A stretch of DNA of 64,000 bases from an uncultured Bacteroidota bacterium (GCA_902791695.1 CADAWR010000006.1:1-64000); one strand, 5' to 3'; shown: positions 25,914 through 35,870, numbered from the stretch's first letter. Translations and numbers: made by a program. The notes: generated by a model from the sequence alone, not told the origin.

Positions 25914-27440
25914 ATGAAGAAAGTAGTATTTTTTATGGCTGTTGCCCTGATGGGTTTGACAGCAAGTGCACAGAACTGGGCACCGATTCATGGCAACGGT
26001 TTTGTGGCTGATGACATTTACGGCAATCCTGTCAGTGTCCCCGACACTTTGGCCGCTGGCAAGTACATCATTGTTGACTATTCGGCAACATGGTGCGGCC
26101 CGTGCTTCAACTTCCACCGCTCGGGTATCTTCGAGGCTATCCACGAGCAGAGAAATGACGTGTGCGTTCTGTGGGTTGAGTGCGACAATAGCACCACCAT
26201 GGCTGACATTCAGGGCACCGGTAGCAATACGCAGGGCAACTGGACTGTCAACGCCAACGGCGACCCCATTCCGTTCCGTCTGATTGACTGCGCGTCGTGC
26301 GAGAGCATGATCGACCCCACCGGCTATGTGCCTGCCATCTATTTTGTCACTCCCGAGGGTTACTTCTGCCACATCTATGGCGAGAGCTGGGGCTTCGGCA
26401 CCAGCACCCCCATCAATACTGTTATGGCCAGAATCGATGCTCTGATTGCCAACCGTCCGACGCCTGGCAAGATCATGGCTGTTGATTATCCTTCAACCGT
26501 CGGTGTCAACACTCCGGTCTCTTTCAGCGTCAATTATGTTCCCATCGAGGGCGCCACTGTGAGCTGGAATTTCCAGGGTGGCTCTCCCGCCACTGCCACT
26601 GGTGAAAATGCCACTTGCACCTGGAGCGCTTCCGGCACATACAACTGCAGTGTCACTGTGACCAGCGCCACCACCAATGAGACCAAGAACTTCACTGTCA
26701 ACGTCATCAACGCTGTCGCTTATTTCGACTTCGAGGCCGGCACCATGCCCGCTGGCTGGCTGTCTATCGATGCTGACGGCGATGGCCAAGAATGGATGTT
26801 CTCCTATTTGTACGGTCAGGGCGCTGCCCACGATGGATCGAACGGCATGCTTGCTTCTGCTTCGTGGACTCAGTCGACGGGCGCCCTGCATCCCGACAAC
26901 TGGATCTTTACCAACGCCATCACTGTGCCTAACACCGACAACCCCACCTTGGTTTGGTTCGAGAAGGGTCAGGATGCCGACTGGTGTGCAGAGAAATACA
27001 GTGTCTATGTGGCCACTGACCAGAGCATTGCTGCTGCCACCCAGCTTCACAGTTACACTGCCACTGCCGACTGGGTGCGCCGTGCTGTCGACCTGAGCGC
27101 TTACAAAGGCCAGACGGTCAACTTCGCCTTCCGCCACCATGATGTCAGCGATATGTTCTTCCTTGACATTGACGATCTTATGGTTACCGGTGACGCAGTT
27201 GTCGGCATCGAGAATGTCGGCAACGTCTCCATGTCGGTGTACCCCAACCCCGCCAGCGACATGCTGACCGTCAGCGCCGAAGGCCTGAACAAGGTTGAGG
27301 TTCTCGATATCACCGGCCGTGTTGTGGCCACTTCGACCACCAACACCGTCGACCTGAAGAGCCTGAGCAACGGCAGCTACATTGTCCGCGTTGTCACCAA
27401 CGAGGGCACCGCTATCGATCGCGTGAGCATCGTTAAGTAA
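25914..27440 (+). CDS. Secreted thioredoxin-fold protein with PKD, cleaved-adhesin-like and T9SS sorting domains
   Basis: 508 residues. Signal peptide 1-19, then a thioredoxin-like domain (about 30-185) with redox pair Cys61-Cys64 in WCGPC. A PKD-like domain (about 195-260, VSWNFQGGSPATATG) and a jelly-roll 'choice-of-anchor J'/cleaved-adhesin domain (about 265-425, FDFEAGTMPAGWLSIDADGDG) follow, and the last 75 residues are a T9SS type A domain (SVYPNPASDML ... SIVK). Probably a surface thiol-disulfide protein. Own promoter. Confidence 0.88.
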   Translation: MKKVVFFMAVALMGLTASAQNWAPIHGNGFVADDIYGNPVSVPDTLAAGKYIIVDYSATWCGPCFNFHRSGIFEAIHEQRNDVCVLWVECDNSTTMADIQGTGSNTQGNWTVNANGDPIPFRLIDCASCESMIDPTGYVPAIYFVTPEGYFCHIYGESWGFGTSTPINTVMARIDALIANRPTPGKIMAVDYPSTVGVNTPVSFSVNYVPIEGATVSWNFQGGSPATATGENATCTWSASGTYNCSVTVTSATTNETKNFTVNVINAVAYFDFEAGTMPAGWLSIDADGDGQEWMFSYLYGQGAAHDGSNGMLASASWTQSTGALHPDNWIFTNAITVPNTDNPTLVWFEKGQDADWCAEKYSVYVATDQSIAAATQLHSYTATADWVRRAVDLSAYKGQTVNFAFRHHDVSDMFFLDIDDLMVTGDAVVGIENVGNVSMSVYPNPASDMLTVSAEGLNKVEVLDITGRVVATSTTNTVDLKSLSNGSYIVRVVTNEGTAIDRVSIVK

Positions 27441-27449
27441 GACGTGTTG

Positions 27450-27473
27450 CTGAGTCACTGAGTGACTGAGTGA
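27450..27473. repeat. 8-bp tandem repeat, three units
   Basis: CTGAGTCA, CTGAGTGA, CTGAGTGA immediately after the T9SS stop codon. Confidence 0.7.
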
Positions 27474-27482
27474 TATAAAAAA

Positions 27483-27523
27483 AATAACGCGCGACGCAAT
27501 AAAACAATGCGTCGCGCGTTATT
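27483..27523. terminator. Strong hairpin between the T9SS gene and the next gene
   Basis: 16-bp perfect stem (AATAACGCGCGACGCA and its complement), 9-base loop, preceded by eight A but not followed by a T-run on the plus strand. Shares the ATAACGCGC core with the hairpin at 22615-22645. May be a terminator or a leader structure for the gene at 27547. Confidence 0.6.
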
Positions 27524-27546
27524 ATGTCTAAAATATTGTAAAATAC

Positions 27547-28143
27547 ATGAAAAGAACACTGACACTGGCAGCCTTGCTGCTGATGGCCACGGCGGGCTTC
27601 TCGCAGCAGGTGGCATCGCGCGCAAAGGCTATGCGCATGATGAACTTCAGCCGTCCCGAATATCTCATCAAGGACATCAAGGTGTATACCGACACAATGA
27701 CCGTCTATTCGCTGGCGGGCTATGTCATCTACCCCTTCGGCGAATGGAGTTCGGTGGAGCAGTATATCACCGACAACCAGCTCTCGTGGTACCGTGACAT
27801 CGGGTACAAGAAGTACTACGACTCGATGGAGGTGAGCGTGAACCGCATGCGTCGCTATGATGACAGCTACATAGATATGTACTACAGCATCTGGACCAAG
27901 AAGGTGGAGCTGCTCGGCGGCTATATCACCGACAAGGAGGTGCAGCTGGTGAACGGCCTGCATGTGGGCATGACGAAGGACGAGGTGTTCAATGTGTTCT
28001 TCAAGAAGTATCCGAAGTCGTACACCTCGGACGTGACGGTGCTGAAGGTTGTCAGCGGCGCCGGCGAGGTGGCGGAGATATATACCTTCCGCGGCCAGAA
28101 GTTGAGACATATCAAGATAGAGACTGCGTACAAATACTATTGA
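27547..28143 (+). CDS. Secreted protein of unknown function
   Basis: 198 residues. Signal peptide 1-19 (MKRTLTLAALLLMATAGFSQ). The mature part is Tyr-rich and highly charged; NGLHVGMTKDEVFNVFFKKYP near residue 140 resembles the 'GMTxxEV' helix of BamE/SmpA-like and DUF4852-like small periplasmic proteins. I assign no family. Its TGA overlaps the nadD ATG (TGATG), a conserved-looking coupling without obvious functional logic. Confidence 0.65.
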   Translation: MKRTLTLAALLLMATAGFSQQVASRAKAMRMMNFSRPEYLIKDIKVYTDTMTVYSLAGYVIYPFGEWSSVEQYITDNQLSWYRDIGYKKYYDSMEVSVNRMRRYDDSYIDMYYSIWTKKVELLGGYITDKEVQLVNGLHVGMTKDEVFNVFFKKYPKSYTSDVTVLKVVSGAGEVAEIYTFRGQKLRHIKIETAYKYY

Positions 28144-28727
28144 TGAAACGCGTTGCGCTCTTTTTCGGGTCGTTCAATCCGATACATGTGGGGCACCTCA
28201 TCATTGCCAACACCATGCAGCAGCAGGAAGGCATCGATGAGGTGTGGTTTGTGGTGAGTCCGCAGAACCCGCTGAAGGAGCGCGCCACGCTGCTTGCCGA
28301 CCATCACAGGATGCAGATGGTGCGCAGGGCAATAGAGGACAACTACCACTTGCGTGCCTGCGACATCGAGATGCACCTGCCGGTGCCGAGCTACACGGTG
28401 GTGACGCTGGCGGCTCTGGCGGAGAAGTACCCCGACCGCGATTTTTGCCTGATCATGGGCAGCGACAACTTGGCGAACCTGCACCGGTGGCGCAACTATG
28501 AGTACATACTGGAGAACTACAGGATATATGTCTATCCAAGGCCTGGGAGTGAGAGCTGCGCCCGCAGGGAGCACCCGAATGTGACCATGGTGGACGTGCC
28601 GATGATTGACATCAGCTCCAGCTACATAAGGGAGCAGATAGCGGCCCGCAAGGATGTGCGCTACCTGCTGACGGAGCCTGTATACAAGTATTTAAGCGAA
28701 ATGCACTTTTACGAAAGTGAAAGGTAA
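28143..28727 (+). CDS. nadD: Nicotinate-nucleotide adenylyltransferase
   Basis: 194 residues, normal length. Makes deamido-NAD from nicotinate mononucleotide and ATP. The nucleotidyltransferase motif GSFNPIHVGHL is at residues 9-19, the C-terminal ISSSYIRE box is present, and MGSDNLANLHRW holds the substrate pocket. Start ATG 28143 overlaps the previous stop. The DUF748 gene follows after 11 bp. Confidence 0.95.
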   Translation: MKRVALFFGSFNPIHVGHLIIANTMQQQEGIDEVWFVVSPQNPLKERATLLADHHRMQMVRRAIEDNYHLRACDIEMHLPVPSYTVVTLAALAEKYPDRDFCLIMGSDNLANLHRWRNYEYILENYRIYVYPRPGSESCARREHPNVTMVDVPMIDISSSYIREQIAARKDVRYLLTEPVYKYLSEMHFYESER

Positions 28728-28738
28728 TACAGAGGAAT

Positions 28739-30760
28739 ATGAAAAAAGGTTGGAAGATATTGCTTTGGGTGGTCGGCATAGTGCTGGCCCTGTTGCTTAT
28801 TGTGTCGCTGTTGGCAGGTCCGATAGCGAAGGGCTACATCAACGGCCACGGCGAGGAGTTGACGGGCCGCAAGGTGGCTGTGGAGCATGTGGGGGTGAAC
28901 CTCTTCAGCGGTAACGTGTGTGTGCGCGACCTTGCCGTGTACGAGGACAACGGCGAGGATGTCTTTGTGGGCTTCGACACGCTGGACGTCAGTGTGCGCC
29001 TGCTGAAGATACCCTTCAAGACACTGCATTTTGGACATATCACCCTGGCTGGCCTGCATGCCAATGTGGAGCAGGAGGGTAAGCGTTTCAACTTCACCAG
29101 CCTGCTGGAGCACTTCGCCAGCGACAGCACGGCGGAGAAGGACACTACGCCCAGCGACTGGACGATGAAGTTCTACAACATACGCATCAGCCACGCCAGC
29201 ATCAACTACGACGATATACTCAATCACAAGGGCATGCACCTGCCGGACATCAACCTGCGTGTGCCGGGCTTCGTGCTTGGCGGCAACGAGGGCAGCGAAG
29301 GCGGCTTGACGATAGGCTTCGACAAGGGCGGTCACCTGAATGTGGACGCCAGCATGGACAATAAGGAGAACAGCTACCATGTGGACGTGGCCCTTGATGG
29401 GTTTGCGCTGCAGAACCTTGACAGTTATCTGGCCGACATGCTTCGCTATGAGGAGCTCGACGGCAGTGTCAGTGCCAACCTCACCGCCGACGGCCGTGTG
29501 GACGACATACTGAAGAGCCGCATTGGTGGCACGGTGGCTGTGAATGACGTGGCGCTGACGGGCGAGAAAGGCCCTGTGGCAGGCTTTGATGCATTGACGG
29601 TAAAGATCAACAATATCAATCTCTACGACAACCAGTACGACATTGACGAGGTGCGCCTTGGCGGCCTGAACGCCGTGTATGCGCAGTGGAAGGACTACAG
29701 CAACATCAGTCTGCTACTGCCTAAGAAGGAACAGCAGGGCGTGACGCTGCAGAGCGGCTTGGACGATGGGTCGCAGGCAGAGGTGCATGAGCCTGAAAAG
29801 AAGGAAGCGTCGAAGCCGATGCAGCTGCATGTGGGCAGGATTAGAATTGAGGATGCCGCAGTGACCTATGATGACTTTACGTTGCCCGATGATTTCCACT
29901 TCCCGGTGACGGGGTTGAACATCACTGCCGATGACCTCACTACTGCCGGTGGCAACAACGCACAGGTGCGCGCCACGCTGCCTGGCGGCGGCCACCTGAT
30001 GGTGCGCTGGAAAGGTGACATAGTGAACATAAAGAGCTATCAGGACCTCTTCCTTACCATCAAGGGGCTTGACATGAAGCAGTTGAGCCCATGGGCGGTG
30101 GCCTACACTGGCTACCCCATCGAGGACGGCATCTTCGGCCTCACTACACGCCTCAATATCACCAACAGCAACCTTGACAACCAGAACAAGATAGATATTT
30201 TCAAGGCTAAGGTTGGCGACCGCCGCAAGGATGTGGACCGCGAAGTGAAGATACCTCTCAAGGCGGCGCTGTACATACTGAAAGACAAGGACGACAAGAT
30301 ATTGATAGATATGCCCGTGAAGGGTAATGTGGATAATCCGGAGTTCAACTACATGAAGGTTGTGTGGAAGACACTGGGTAACCTGCTTGTGAAGGTGGCT
30401 ACGTCGCCTGCACGTGCACTGGGCAGCGCTTTGGGTATCAACAGTGACGAACTGGAGTTTATGGCCGTAGAGCCCGACCAGCACGGCCTGACGTCTGAGC
30501 AGTACCACATACTGTCTGACTTGTCGACGATAGCGATGAGTGACTCCAAGGTCACCATTACCCTTACGCAGCAGATGCCTGCCAGCGACGACGAGGATGC
30601 CGCCAAGCGTGCCGAATGGCTCAACGAACAGGTGCGCCGCTACATCGCCGAGCAGGGGGTGCCGGAAGGCCGCATTGTCGTGGTCGCCGGAGAGCCTCTC
30701 GCAGACCCCAAGGCCAAAGCTGGCTACGCTATAACATCGGAAATGAACATGGAAGACTGA
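28739..30760 (+). CDS. DUF748/AsmA-like envelope protein
   Basis: 673 residues. One N-terminal transmembrane helix (residues 6-28), then a long periplasmic region with AsmA-type repeats (GRKVAVEHVGVNLFSGNVCVRDLAVYE; LHVGRIRIEDAAVTYDDF) and the DUF748 core (PLKAALYILKDKDDKILIDMPVKGNVDNPEF). AsmA-like proteins are thought to bridge the envelope in phospholipid transport; that role is inferred from the family. Between nadD and parE with gaps of 11 and 3 bp, so probably one operon. Confidence 0.82.
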   Translation: MKKGWKILLWVVGIVLALLLIVSLLAGPIAKGYINGHGEELTGRKVAVEHVGVNLFSGNVCVRDLAVYEDNGEDVFVGFDTLDVSVRLLKIPFKTLHFGHITLAGLHANVEQEGKRFNFTSLLEHFASDSTAEKDTTPSDWTMKFYNIRISHASINYDDILNHKGMHLPDINLRVPGFVLGGNEGSEGGLTIGFDKGGHLNVDASMDNKENSYHVDVALDGFALQNLDSYLADMLRYEELDGSVSANLTADGRVDDILKSRIGGTVAVNDVALTGEKGPVAGFDALTVKINNINLYDNQYDIDEVRLGGLNAVYAQWKDYSNISLLLPKKEQQGVTLQSGLDDGSQAEVHEPEKKEASKPMQLHVGRIRIEDAAVTYDDFTLPDDFHFPVTGLNITADDLTTAGGNNAQVRATLPGGGHLMVRWKGDIVNIKSYQDLFLTIKGLDMKQLSPWAVAYTGYPIEDGIFGLTTRLNITNSNLDNQNKIDIFKAKVGDRRKDVDREVKIPLKAALYILKDKDDKILIDMPVKGNVDNPEFNYMKVVWKTLGNLLVKVATSPARALGSALGINSDELEFMAVEPDQHGLTSEQYHILSDLSTIAMSDSKVTITLTQQMPASDDEDAAKRAEWLNEQVRRYIAEQGVPEGRIVVVAGEPLADPKAKAGYAITSEMNMED

Positions 30761-30763
30761 TAT

Positions 30764-32668
30764 ATGGCAGACGATATATTTGCGCCGCAGAACATCGCGG
30801 CAGACTATAATGACGACAGTATCGTCCACCTTGAAGATATGGAACATATCCGGCTGCGTCCGGGTATGTACATAGGCAAGTTGGGCGACGGCTCATCCCA
30901 TGATGACGGTATTTATGTGCTCATCAAGGAGGTTATCGACAACTCCATCGACGAGTTTACATCAGGTTTCGGCAAGAAGATAGAGGTGAAGATAAACTTT
31001 GCCGAGCGCAAGGTGAGCATACGCGACTATGGCCGCGGCATACCGCTTGGGAAACTTGTGGAGGCTGTCAGTAAACTCAATACGGGCGCCAAGTACGACA
31101 GCAAGGTGTTCCAGAAGTCGGTGGGCTTGAACGGCGTGGGTACCAAGGCTGTCAACGCCCTCAGTAGCTGGTTCAGGGTGCAGAGTTTCCGTGACGGCAA
31201 GACGCGATATGCGGAGTTCTCCGACGGCAAGCTCACAAATGACAGCGGTATTGTGGCTGATAAGGCTACCGAGACCGGCACCCTGGTCGAATTCGTACCC
31301 GACAGCAAACTCTTCGGCAACTATCACTTCATCAGTGAGTATGTGGAGCGCCGCATTTGGAACTATGCCTACCTCAACCGTGGGCTTACCATGTACTATA
31401 ACGACCGCCGCTACTACTCCAAGAATGGCCTTTTGGATTTGCTGGAGAATAACCTGCAGACCGAGCCGCTGTATCCCATAATCCACATCAAGGAGGGGGA
31501 CTTTGAGGCAGCGTTTACGCACATCAACGGGCAGAATAACGACTACTACTACAGTTTCGTCAATGGTCAGCACACCACTGAAGGCGGCACCCACCAGAGC
31601 GCATTCCGTGAAGCTTACGCACGTGTAGTAAAGGATTTCATAAAGAAAGACTATGCTCCTGAAGTGATACGTGGCGGCCTTGTGTGTGCACTATGCGTAC
31701 GCATACAGGAGCCAGTGTTCGAGGCGCAGACCAAGACTAAGCTCGGTTCAACGCACCTTGAGCCCAACAAGGTGGACGGCAGCAACGACAGCCCATTGCT
31801 GAAGACCTATGTGCTTGACATCCTTAAACGCAACCTTGACAACTATCTGCACATACATGCCGATACCGCCGATGCGCTTCTCAACAAGATAAACGCCAAT
31901 GAGAAAGAGCGCAAGGAGATTGCCGGCATAAAGAAGGTGGCGCGAGAGGCCGGCAAAAAGGCCAGCCTCAACAATCGCAAGCTGCGCGACTGTCATGTGC
32001 ACTATAACACTAACCATGCCCGCCGTCTGGAGAGTACTATCTTTATCACCGAGGGTGACTCTGCTTCTGGCTCTATTACAAAGAGCCGCGATGTGGATAC
32101 GCAGGCGGTATTCTCGCTGCGCGGCAAGCCGAAGAATACATACAGTATCAGCAAGGTCGATGTCTACAAGAATGAGGAACTCAACTTGTTGCATAATGCC
32201 TTGGATATAGATGACTCGCTCGACAATCTTCGCTACAACAATGTTGTTATAGCCACCGATGCCGATGTCGACGGTATGCATATTCGTTTGCTTTTGCTCA
32301 CTTTCTTCCTGCGCTTCTATCCTGAGCTTATTTCCTCCGGCCACGTTTACATTCTCCAAACACCTCTGTTCCGTGTACGTAACAAGCAGAAGACAACCTA
32401 TTGCTACACCGATGATGAGCGCATCGCCGCTATCAAGGCCACCCCTGGTGCTGAGATAACCCGCTTCAAAGGCCTCGGTGAGATAAGCCCCGAGGAGTTC
32501 AAGAACTTCATAGGTAAGGATATGCGCCTTGATCCAGTATTGCTCCACAAGGAGTTCGATACGGACCGTACCCTGACGTTCTATATGGGCGAAAATACCC
32601 TTGAGCGCCGCGAGTTTATTATGCAGAATTTGCGCGTCGAGGATGACGAGAGTATAGTGGTGGCGTAA
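30764..32668 (+). CDS. parE: DNA topoisomerase IV subunit B (GyrB/ParE family)
   Basis: 634 residues. The GHKL ATPase is visible: [18 protein letters not shown] (catalytic Glu, Mg Asn), [21 protein letters not shown]. The Toprim domain has [16 protein letters not shown] and [15 protein letters not shown], and the C-terminal RFKGLGEI box is intact. With ParC it decatenates daughter chromosomes. parC is not in the window. The length and lack of the long GyrB insert favour ParE. Stop at 32668 leaves 48 bp to the next start. Confidence 0.93.
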   Translation: MADDIFAPQNIAADYNDDSIVHLEDMEHIRLRPGMYIGKLGDGSSHDDGIYVLIKEVIDNSIDEFTSGFGKKIEVKINFAERKVSIRDYGRGIPLGKLVEAVSKLNTGAKYDSKVFQKSVGLNGVGTKAVNALSSWFRVQSFRDGKTRYAEFSDGKLTNDSGIVADKATETGTLVEFVPDSKLFGNYHFISEYVERRIWNYAYLNRGLTMYYNDRRYYSKNGLLDLLENNLQTEPLYPIIHIKEGDFEAAFTHINGQNNDYYYSFVNGQHTTEGGTHQSAFREAYARVVKDFIKKDYAPEVIRGGLVCALCVRIQEPVFEAQTKTKLGSTHLEPNKVDGSNDSPLLKTYVLDILKRNLDNYLHIHADTADALLNKINANEKERKEIAGIKKVAREAGKKASLNNRKLRDCHVHYNTNHARRLESTIFITEGDSASGSITKSRDVDTQAVFSLRGKPKNTYSISKVDVYKNEELNLLHNALDIDDSLDNLRYNNVVIATDADVDGMHIRLLLLTFFLRFYPELISSGHVYILQTPLFRVRNKQKTTYCYTDDERIAAIKATPGAEITRFKGLGEISPEEFKNFIGKDMRLDPVLLHKEFDTDRTLTFYMGENTLERREFIMQNLRVEDDESIVVA

Positions 32669-32672
32669 AAAA

Positions 32673-32704
32673 TTTGGCTATATTAGGATTTTTTGCTATT
32701 ATTG
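32673..32704 (+). promoter_or_regulatory. Promoter, -33 TTTG and -7 TATTATTG
   Basis: TTTG 32673-32676 and TATTATTG 32697-32704 (one deviation from TAnnTTTG) are 20 bases apart. ATG 32717 is only 12 bases further, giving a very short leader. Confidence 0.55.
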
Positions 32705-32716
32705 CACCCAAATACA

Positions 32717-33553
32717 ATGACTATGTCGACTATACATAAACGCAAGAAAAACCTGATTGTCAGCTATAAGAATCTCTCTGACGACCTTAAGGAATTGTTT
32801 AAAGAAGCCTATCCGGAAGGCTATAACAACTATATCACCAAGTTTGTAAAGCCCAATGGTGAGGCTATTTTTGTTGTCCCCTTCGAGACTGACGAAACCG
32901 CCTATATGGTCAAGTTCGACGTGAAGGTTGATACACTTGGCGAGGATCTTGACAAGGCGCTGTTCGACGACGACGGCGACGAGGCAGGTGAGGAGAACGA
33001 ATTCGATACACTCACTGAGACACGAGAGAAGGAGGAGGGTATCGTCAACCATCGTGAGGAGCATCTGCGCCACGGCGACTTTGAGGATGTCCTGACCGAG
33101 GACAAGAAAAAGAAGGCCACCCTTGGTGTTGATAAAGAAGGCCTCAAGGAGGCTTTTGCCGACGACGAGGAAGCCGATGAGCTCGACAGCTATGATAGGC
33201 TTGATGATGATGAAGTTTCGGAAGATGATGACTTCGAACCTTCTGACGATGATCTCCGCGCCATCGATGATGAGTTCCTCGATGCAGAGATACCACCCCT
33301 TGACGCCACAATCCCGGAGGAGGAGATGGCTCCTGTTGGAAAGCCCTCAAAAAAGTCCGTCAAGAAGCCTGCAGCGAAGCCTGTGGCCAAGAAGGCCGTA
33401 AAACCAGCAGTTAAAACCTCCGCAAAAACAACAGTTAAGGCCACAGCAAAACCTGCAGCAAAGCCTGCCCCCAAGGCATCAAAAGCCACTATCAAGGCAA
33501 CGGCAAAACCGGCAGCGAAGAAGCCTACCGTAAAGAAGGCGACAAAGAAATAA
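32717..33553 (+). CDS. Acidic protein with a histone H1-like Lys/Ala/Pro tail
   Basis: 278 residues. Three zones: a folded N-terminus (1-80, KRKKNLIVSYKNLSDDLKELFKEAYPEG ... FVVPFETDETAYMVKFDVKVD) that I know only as a conserved Bacteroidota domain of unknown function; a very acidic middle (85-200, runs of Asp/Glu); and a basic tail (205-278) of KKPAAKPVAKKAVKPAVK-type repeats, as in bacterial H1-like nucleoid proteins. DNA binding by the tail is inferred from composition. The start could also be ATG 32723. Downstream gene is 28 bp away. Confidence 0.7.
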   Translation: MTMSTIHKRKKNLIVSYKNLSDDLKELFKEAYPEGYNNYITKFVKPNGEAIFVVPFETDETAYMVKFDVKVDTLGEDLDKALFDDDGDEAGEENEFDTLTETREKEEGIVNHREEHLRHGDFEDVLTEDKKKKATLGVDKEGLKEAFADDEEADELDSYDRLDDDEVSEDDDFEPSDDDLRAIDDEFLDAEIPPLDATIPEEEMAPVGKPSKKSVKKPAAKPVAKKAVKPAVKTSAKTTVKATAKPAAKPAPKASKATIKATAKPAAKKPTVKKATKK

Positions 33554-33581
33554 ATATGTAAACAATAAAATACAAGATATC

Positions 33582-34334
33582 ATGAACAGAATAGTAAAAG
33601 TTATGTGCCTCACAGCCGTTATGGCACTCGTCGGCACCTCCGTTAACGCTCAGTTTCGTCAGTCAATCTTCCTCAATGGCTCTCTCGCCACAGGCCAGTT
33701 TGCCTCCAAGGTAAATACCAACAGGGTTAACATTGCCGGTGTCACCTTGACAGATGCTACCGTACCTCTCTATCGTGAGGAGATAGGCAAGGCCGCCACC
33801 CCCGGCTTCGGTCTCGGCTATCGTGCCAGCTACCGTTTCGACGTGGGTATGGGTGAGGTTGCTCCTTTCGCCCAGGCCGATGTGTTCTGGAACTTCATCA
33901 ACAGCTCTTGGTCAGACAAGTACATCCAGGCCAAAGGTAAAGCACCCAACTACTTCAATATCCCCGTGATGCTCGGTGTCAGCTACCTTTACGACGAGTT
34001 GTGGAACGACATTACCCCCTATGCCGAGTTCGGCGTCGGTGCCGACCTCTTCATTATCGGCAGCGAAAAGGTTGTGAACCCTATCGATGGCAAGACCTAC
34101 ACCTATTCCTATAAGCCCACTGTGGCCCTGTCGTGGATGATTGGCGCCGGTGCCTACTTTGGCCGCCACGTCAGTGCTGGTCTCTACTACTATGGCCTTG
34201 GCAAGCACGTCGTTAGCTATAATAAAAAGACCTACGACAGTTTTGACCCCGTCACGAAAGGTATTGTCGATGCCGGCACCATACCCACACGCACGGTCGG
34301 CGAGTTCGCCCTCCGCATCGGTTTCCACTTCTAA
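33582..34334 (+). CDS. Outer-membrane beta-barrel protein, PorT-like
   Basis: 250 residues. Signal peptide 1-23 (ending VNAQ), then amphipathic strands with aromatic girdles (FGLGYRASYRFDVGMG, YAEFGVGADLFIIG, HVSAGLYYYGLG) and a terminal Phe strand (EFALRIGFHF), as expected of an 8-10 strand outer-membrane barrel. Similar to the outer-membrane beta-barrel (PorT/OmpA-like) group; partner and function unknown. Ends at a strong terminator. Confidence 0.8.
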   Translation: MNRIVKVMCLTAVMALVGTSVNAQFRQSIFLNGSLATGQFASKVNTNRVNIAGVTLTDATVPLYREEIGKAATPGFGLGYRASYRFDVGMGEVAPFAQADVFWNFINSSWSDKYIQAKGKAPNYFNIPVMLGVSYLYDELWNDITPYAEFGVGADLFIIGSEKVVNPIDGKTYTYSYKPTVALSWMIGAGAYFGRHVSAGLYYYGLGKHVVSYNKKTYDSFDPVTKGIVDAGTIPTRTVGEFALRIGFHF

Positions 34335-34354
34335 GCCAAGCTATTGAAAAATCA

Positions 34355-34384
34355 AGAGCCCTGCCAATCGGCGGGGCTCTTTTT
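34355..34384 (+). terminator. Rho-independent terminator
   Basis: 11-bp stem AGAGCCCTGCC / GGCGGGGCTCT with loop AATC, then TTTTG. Ends the barrel-protein transcript 20 bp after its stop; convergent with serS. Confidence 0.9.
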
Positions 34385-34412
34385 GTTTGGTACTGCTGCG
34401 CTTGCGTCGCGC

Positions 34413-35687
34413 TTATGCTATTTTGTCGAACCCAAGGTAAGGCCGCAGGCATTCGGGCATCACGATGCCGTCAGCCGTCTGGTTGTTCTCCAACATGGCG
34501 GCCACGATGCGCGGCAGGGCCAGTGCCGAGCCGTTCAGGGTGTGGCACAACTGCATCTTGCCGTTCTCGTCCTTGAAGCGCAGCTTCATGCGGTTGGCCT
34601 GGAAGGCCTCGAAGTTGCTCACCGAGCTCACCTCCAGCCAGCGCTTCTGTGCGGCGCTCCACACCTCGAAGTCAAAGGTCATTGCCGACGTGAAGCTGAT
34701 GTCGCCGCCGCAGAGTTTCAGTATGTGGTAGGGGAGGCCCAGCTTGTCGAGCAGGCCGCCCACATGTTTCTTCATCTCTTCCAGCATGTCGTAGCTGCGG
34801 TCGGGATGCTCTATAACCACAATCTCCACCTTGCTGAACTCGTGCAGACGGTTCAGACCGCGCACGTCCTTGCCGTAGCTGCCGGCCTCGCGGCGGAAGC
34901 ATTCGCTGTAGCCCACACGCTTGATGGGCAGTTCCTTCGGGTCCACAACCTCGCCGCGGAAGATGTTCGTGATGGGCACTTCGGCTGTGGGAATCATATA
35001 GAAGCCGTCGAGCGGTATGGCGTACATCTGGCCCTCCTTGTCGGGCAGTTGGCCGGTGCCCAGACCGCTGGCCTCGTTGACCATCAGCGGCGGCTGTATC
35101 TCAAGGAATCCGGCATCGGCAGCCTCGTTGAGGAAGAAGTTGATAAGGGCGCGCTGCAGACGTGCACCTTTGCCCTTGTAGAACGGGAAACCGGCGCCGG
35201 TCACCTTGTTGCCCAGCTCGAAGTCCACTATGTCGTACTTGGCGCAGAGCTCCCAGTGGGGCAGTGCGTCGGCGGGCAGTTCGGGCTTCACGCCAAACTC
35301 GGCCACAACCACATTGTCGGCCTCGCTCTTGCCCATGGGTACCGTGGGGTGGGGGGCGTTGGGCAGCGAAATGAGCTTGTCGTTGAGAACTTTCTCGGTC
35401 GCTGCCTGCTGCTCGCCGAGGGCTTTTTCCTCGGCCTTCAGCTCGGCGGTGCGGGCTTTGGCGGCCTCGGCCTCGTCTTTCTTTCCGGCCTTCATCAGGG
35501 CGCCAATCTCCTTGGCAATGCGGTTCGACTCGGCTTTCACACCGTCGGCTTTAACCTGAAGGGCGCGACGTTCAGCGTCGAGGGCTATGATTTCGTCGAT
35601 GCGGGTCTCGACGTCCTTGACATTCTTGATTTTTAAACGGGAGATGCACTCCTCACGATGATCTTTGATATATTGCAGCTGCAGCAT
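34413..35687 (-). CDS. serS: Seryl-tRNA synthetase
   Basis: 424 residues. Class II synthetase charging tRNA-Ser. The N-terminal coiled-coil arm (about 30-110, RRALQVKADGVKAESNRIAKEI ... ELKAEEKALGEQQAATEK) binds the long variable arm of tRNA-Ser. Motif 2 is GYSECFRREAGSYGKDVRGL and motif 3 the LNGSALALPRIVAAMLENNQ stretch. It lies 16 bp downstream of a terminator that follows the tRNA-Ser(UGA) gene in the same orientation, so substrate and enzyme genes are adjacent. Confidence 0.96.
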   Translation of the reverse strand: MLQLQYIKDHREECISRLKIKNVKDVETRIDEIIALDAERRALQVKADGVKAESNRIAKEIGALMKAGKKDEAEAAKARTAELKAEEKALGEQQAATEKVLNDKLISLPNAPHPTVPMGKSEADNVVVAEFGVKPELPADALPHWELCAKYDIVDFELGNKVTGAGFPFYKGKGARLQRALINFFLNEAADAGFLEIQPPLMVNEASGLGTGQLPDKEGQMYAIPLDGFYMIPTAEVPITNIFRGEVVDPKELPIKRVGYSECFRREAGSYGKDVRGLNRLHEFSKVEIVVIEHPDRSYDMLEEMKKHVGGLLDKLGLPYHILKLCGGDISFTSAMTFDFEVWSAAQKRWLEVSSVSNFEAFQANRMKLRFKDENGKMQLCHTLNGSALALPRIVAAMLENNQTADGIVMPECLRPYLGFDKIA

Positions 35688-35699
35688 ACTTGATGATTT

Positions 35700-35730
35700 T
35701 TAAAAAACACCCCGTTGTCTTGGGGTGTTT
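35700..35730 (-). terminator. Terminator between tRNA-Ser and serS
   Basis: AAACACCCC / GGGGTGTTT stem with 7-8 base loop followed on the minus strand by TTTTTTA. It ends the tRNA transcript; read-through would enter serS. Confidence 0.85.
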
Positions 35731-35733
35731 GTT

Positions 35734-35822
<89 letters not shown>

Positions 35823-35839
35823 TTGAGGTTTTGAGGATG

Positions 35840-35870
35840 CAAAATTACTACTTTTTGCCGATATGGCAAA
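35840..35870 (-). promoter_or_regulatory. tRNA-Ser promoter, -33 TTTG and -7 TAATTTTG
   Basis: On the minus strand TTTG (35870-35867) and TAATTTTG (35847-35840) are 19 bases apart, ending 17 bases before the mature tRNA. Confidence 0.8.
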
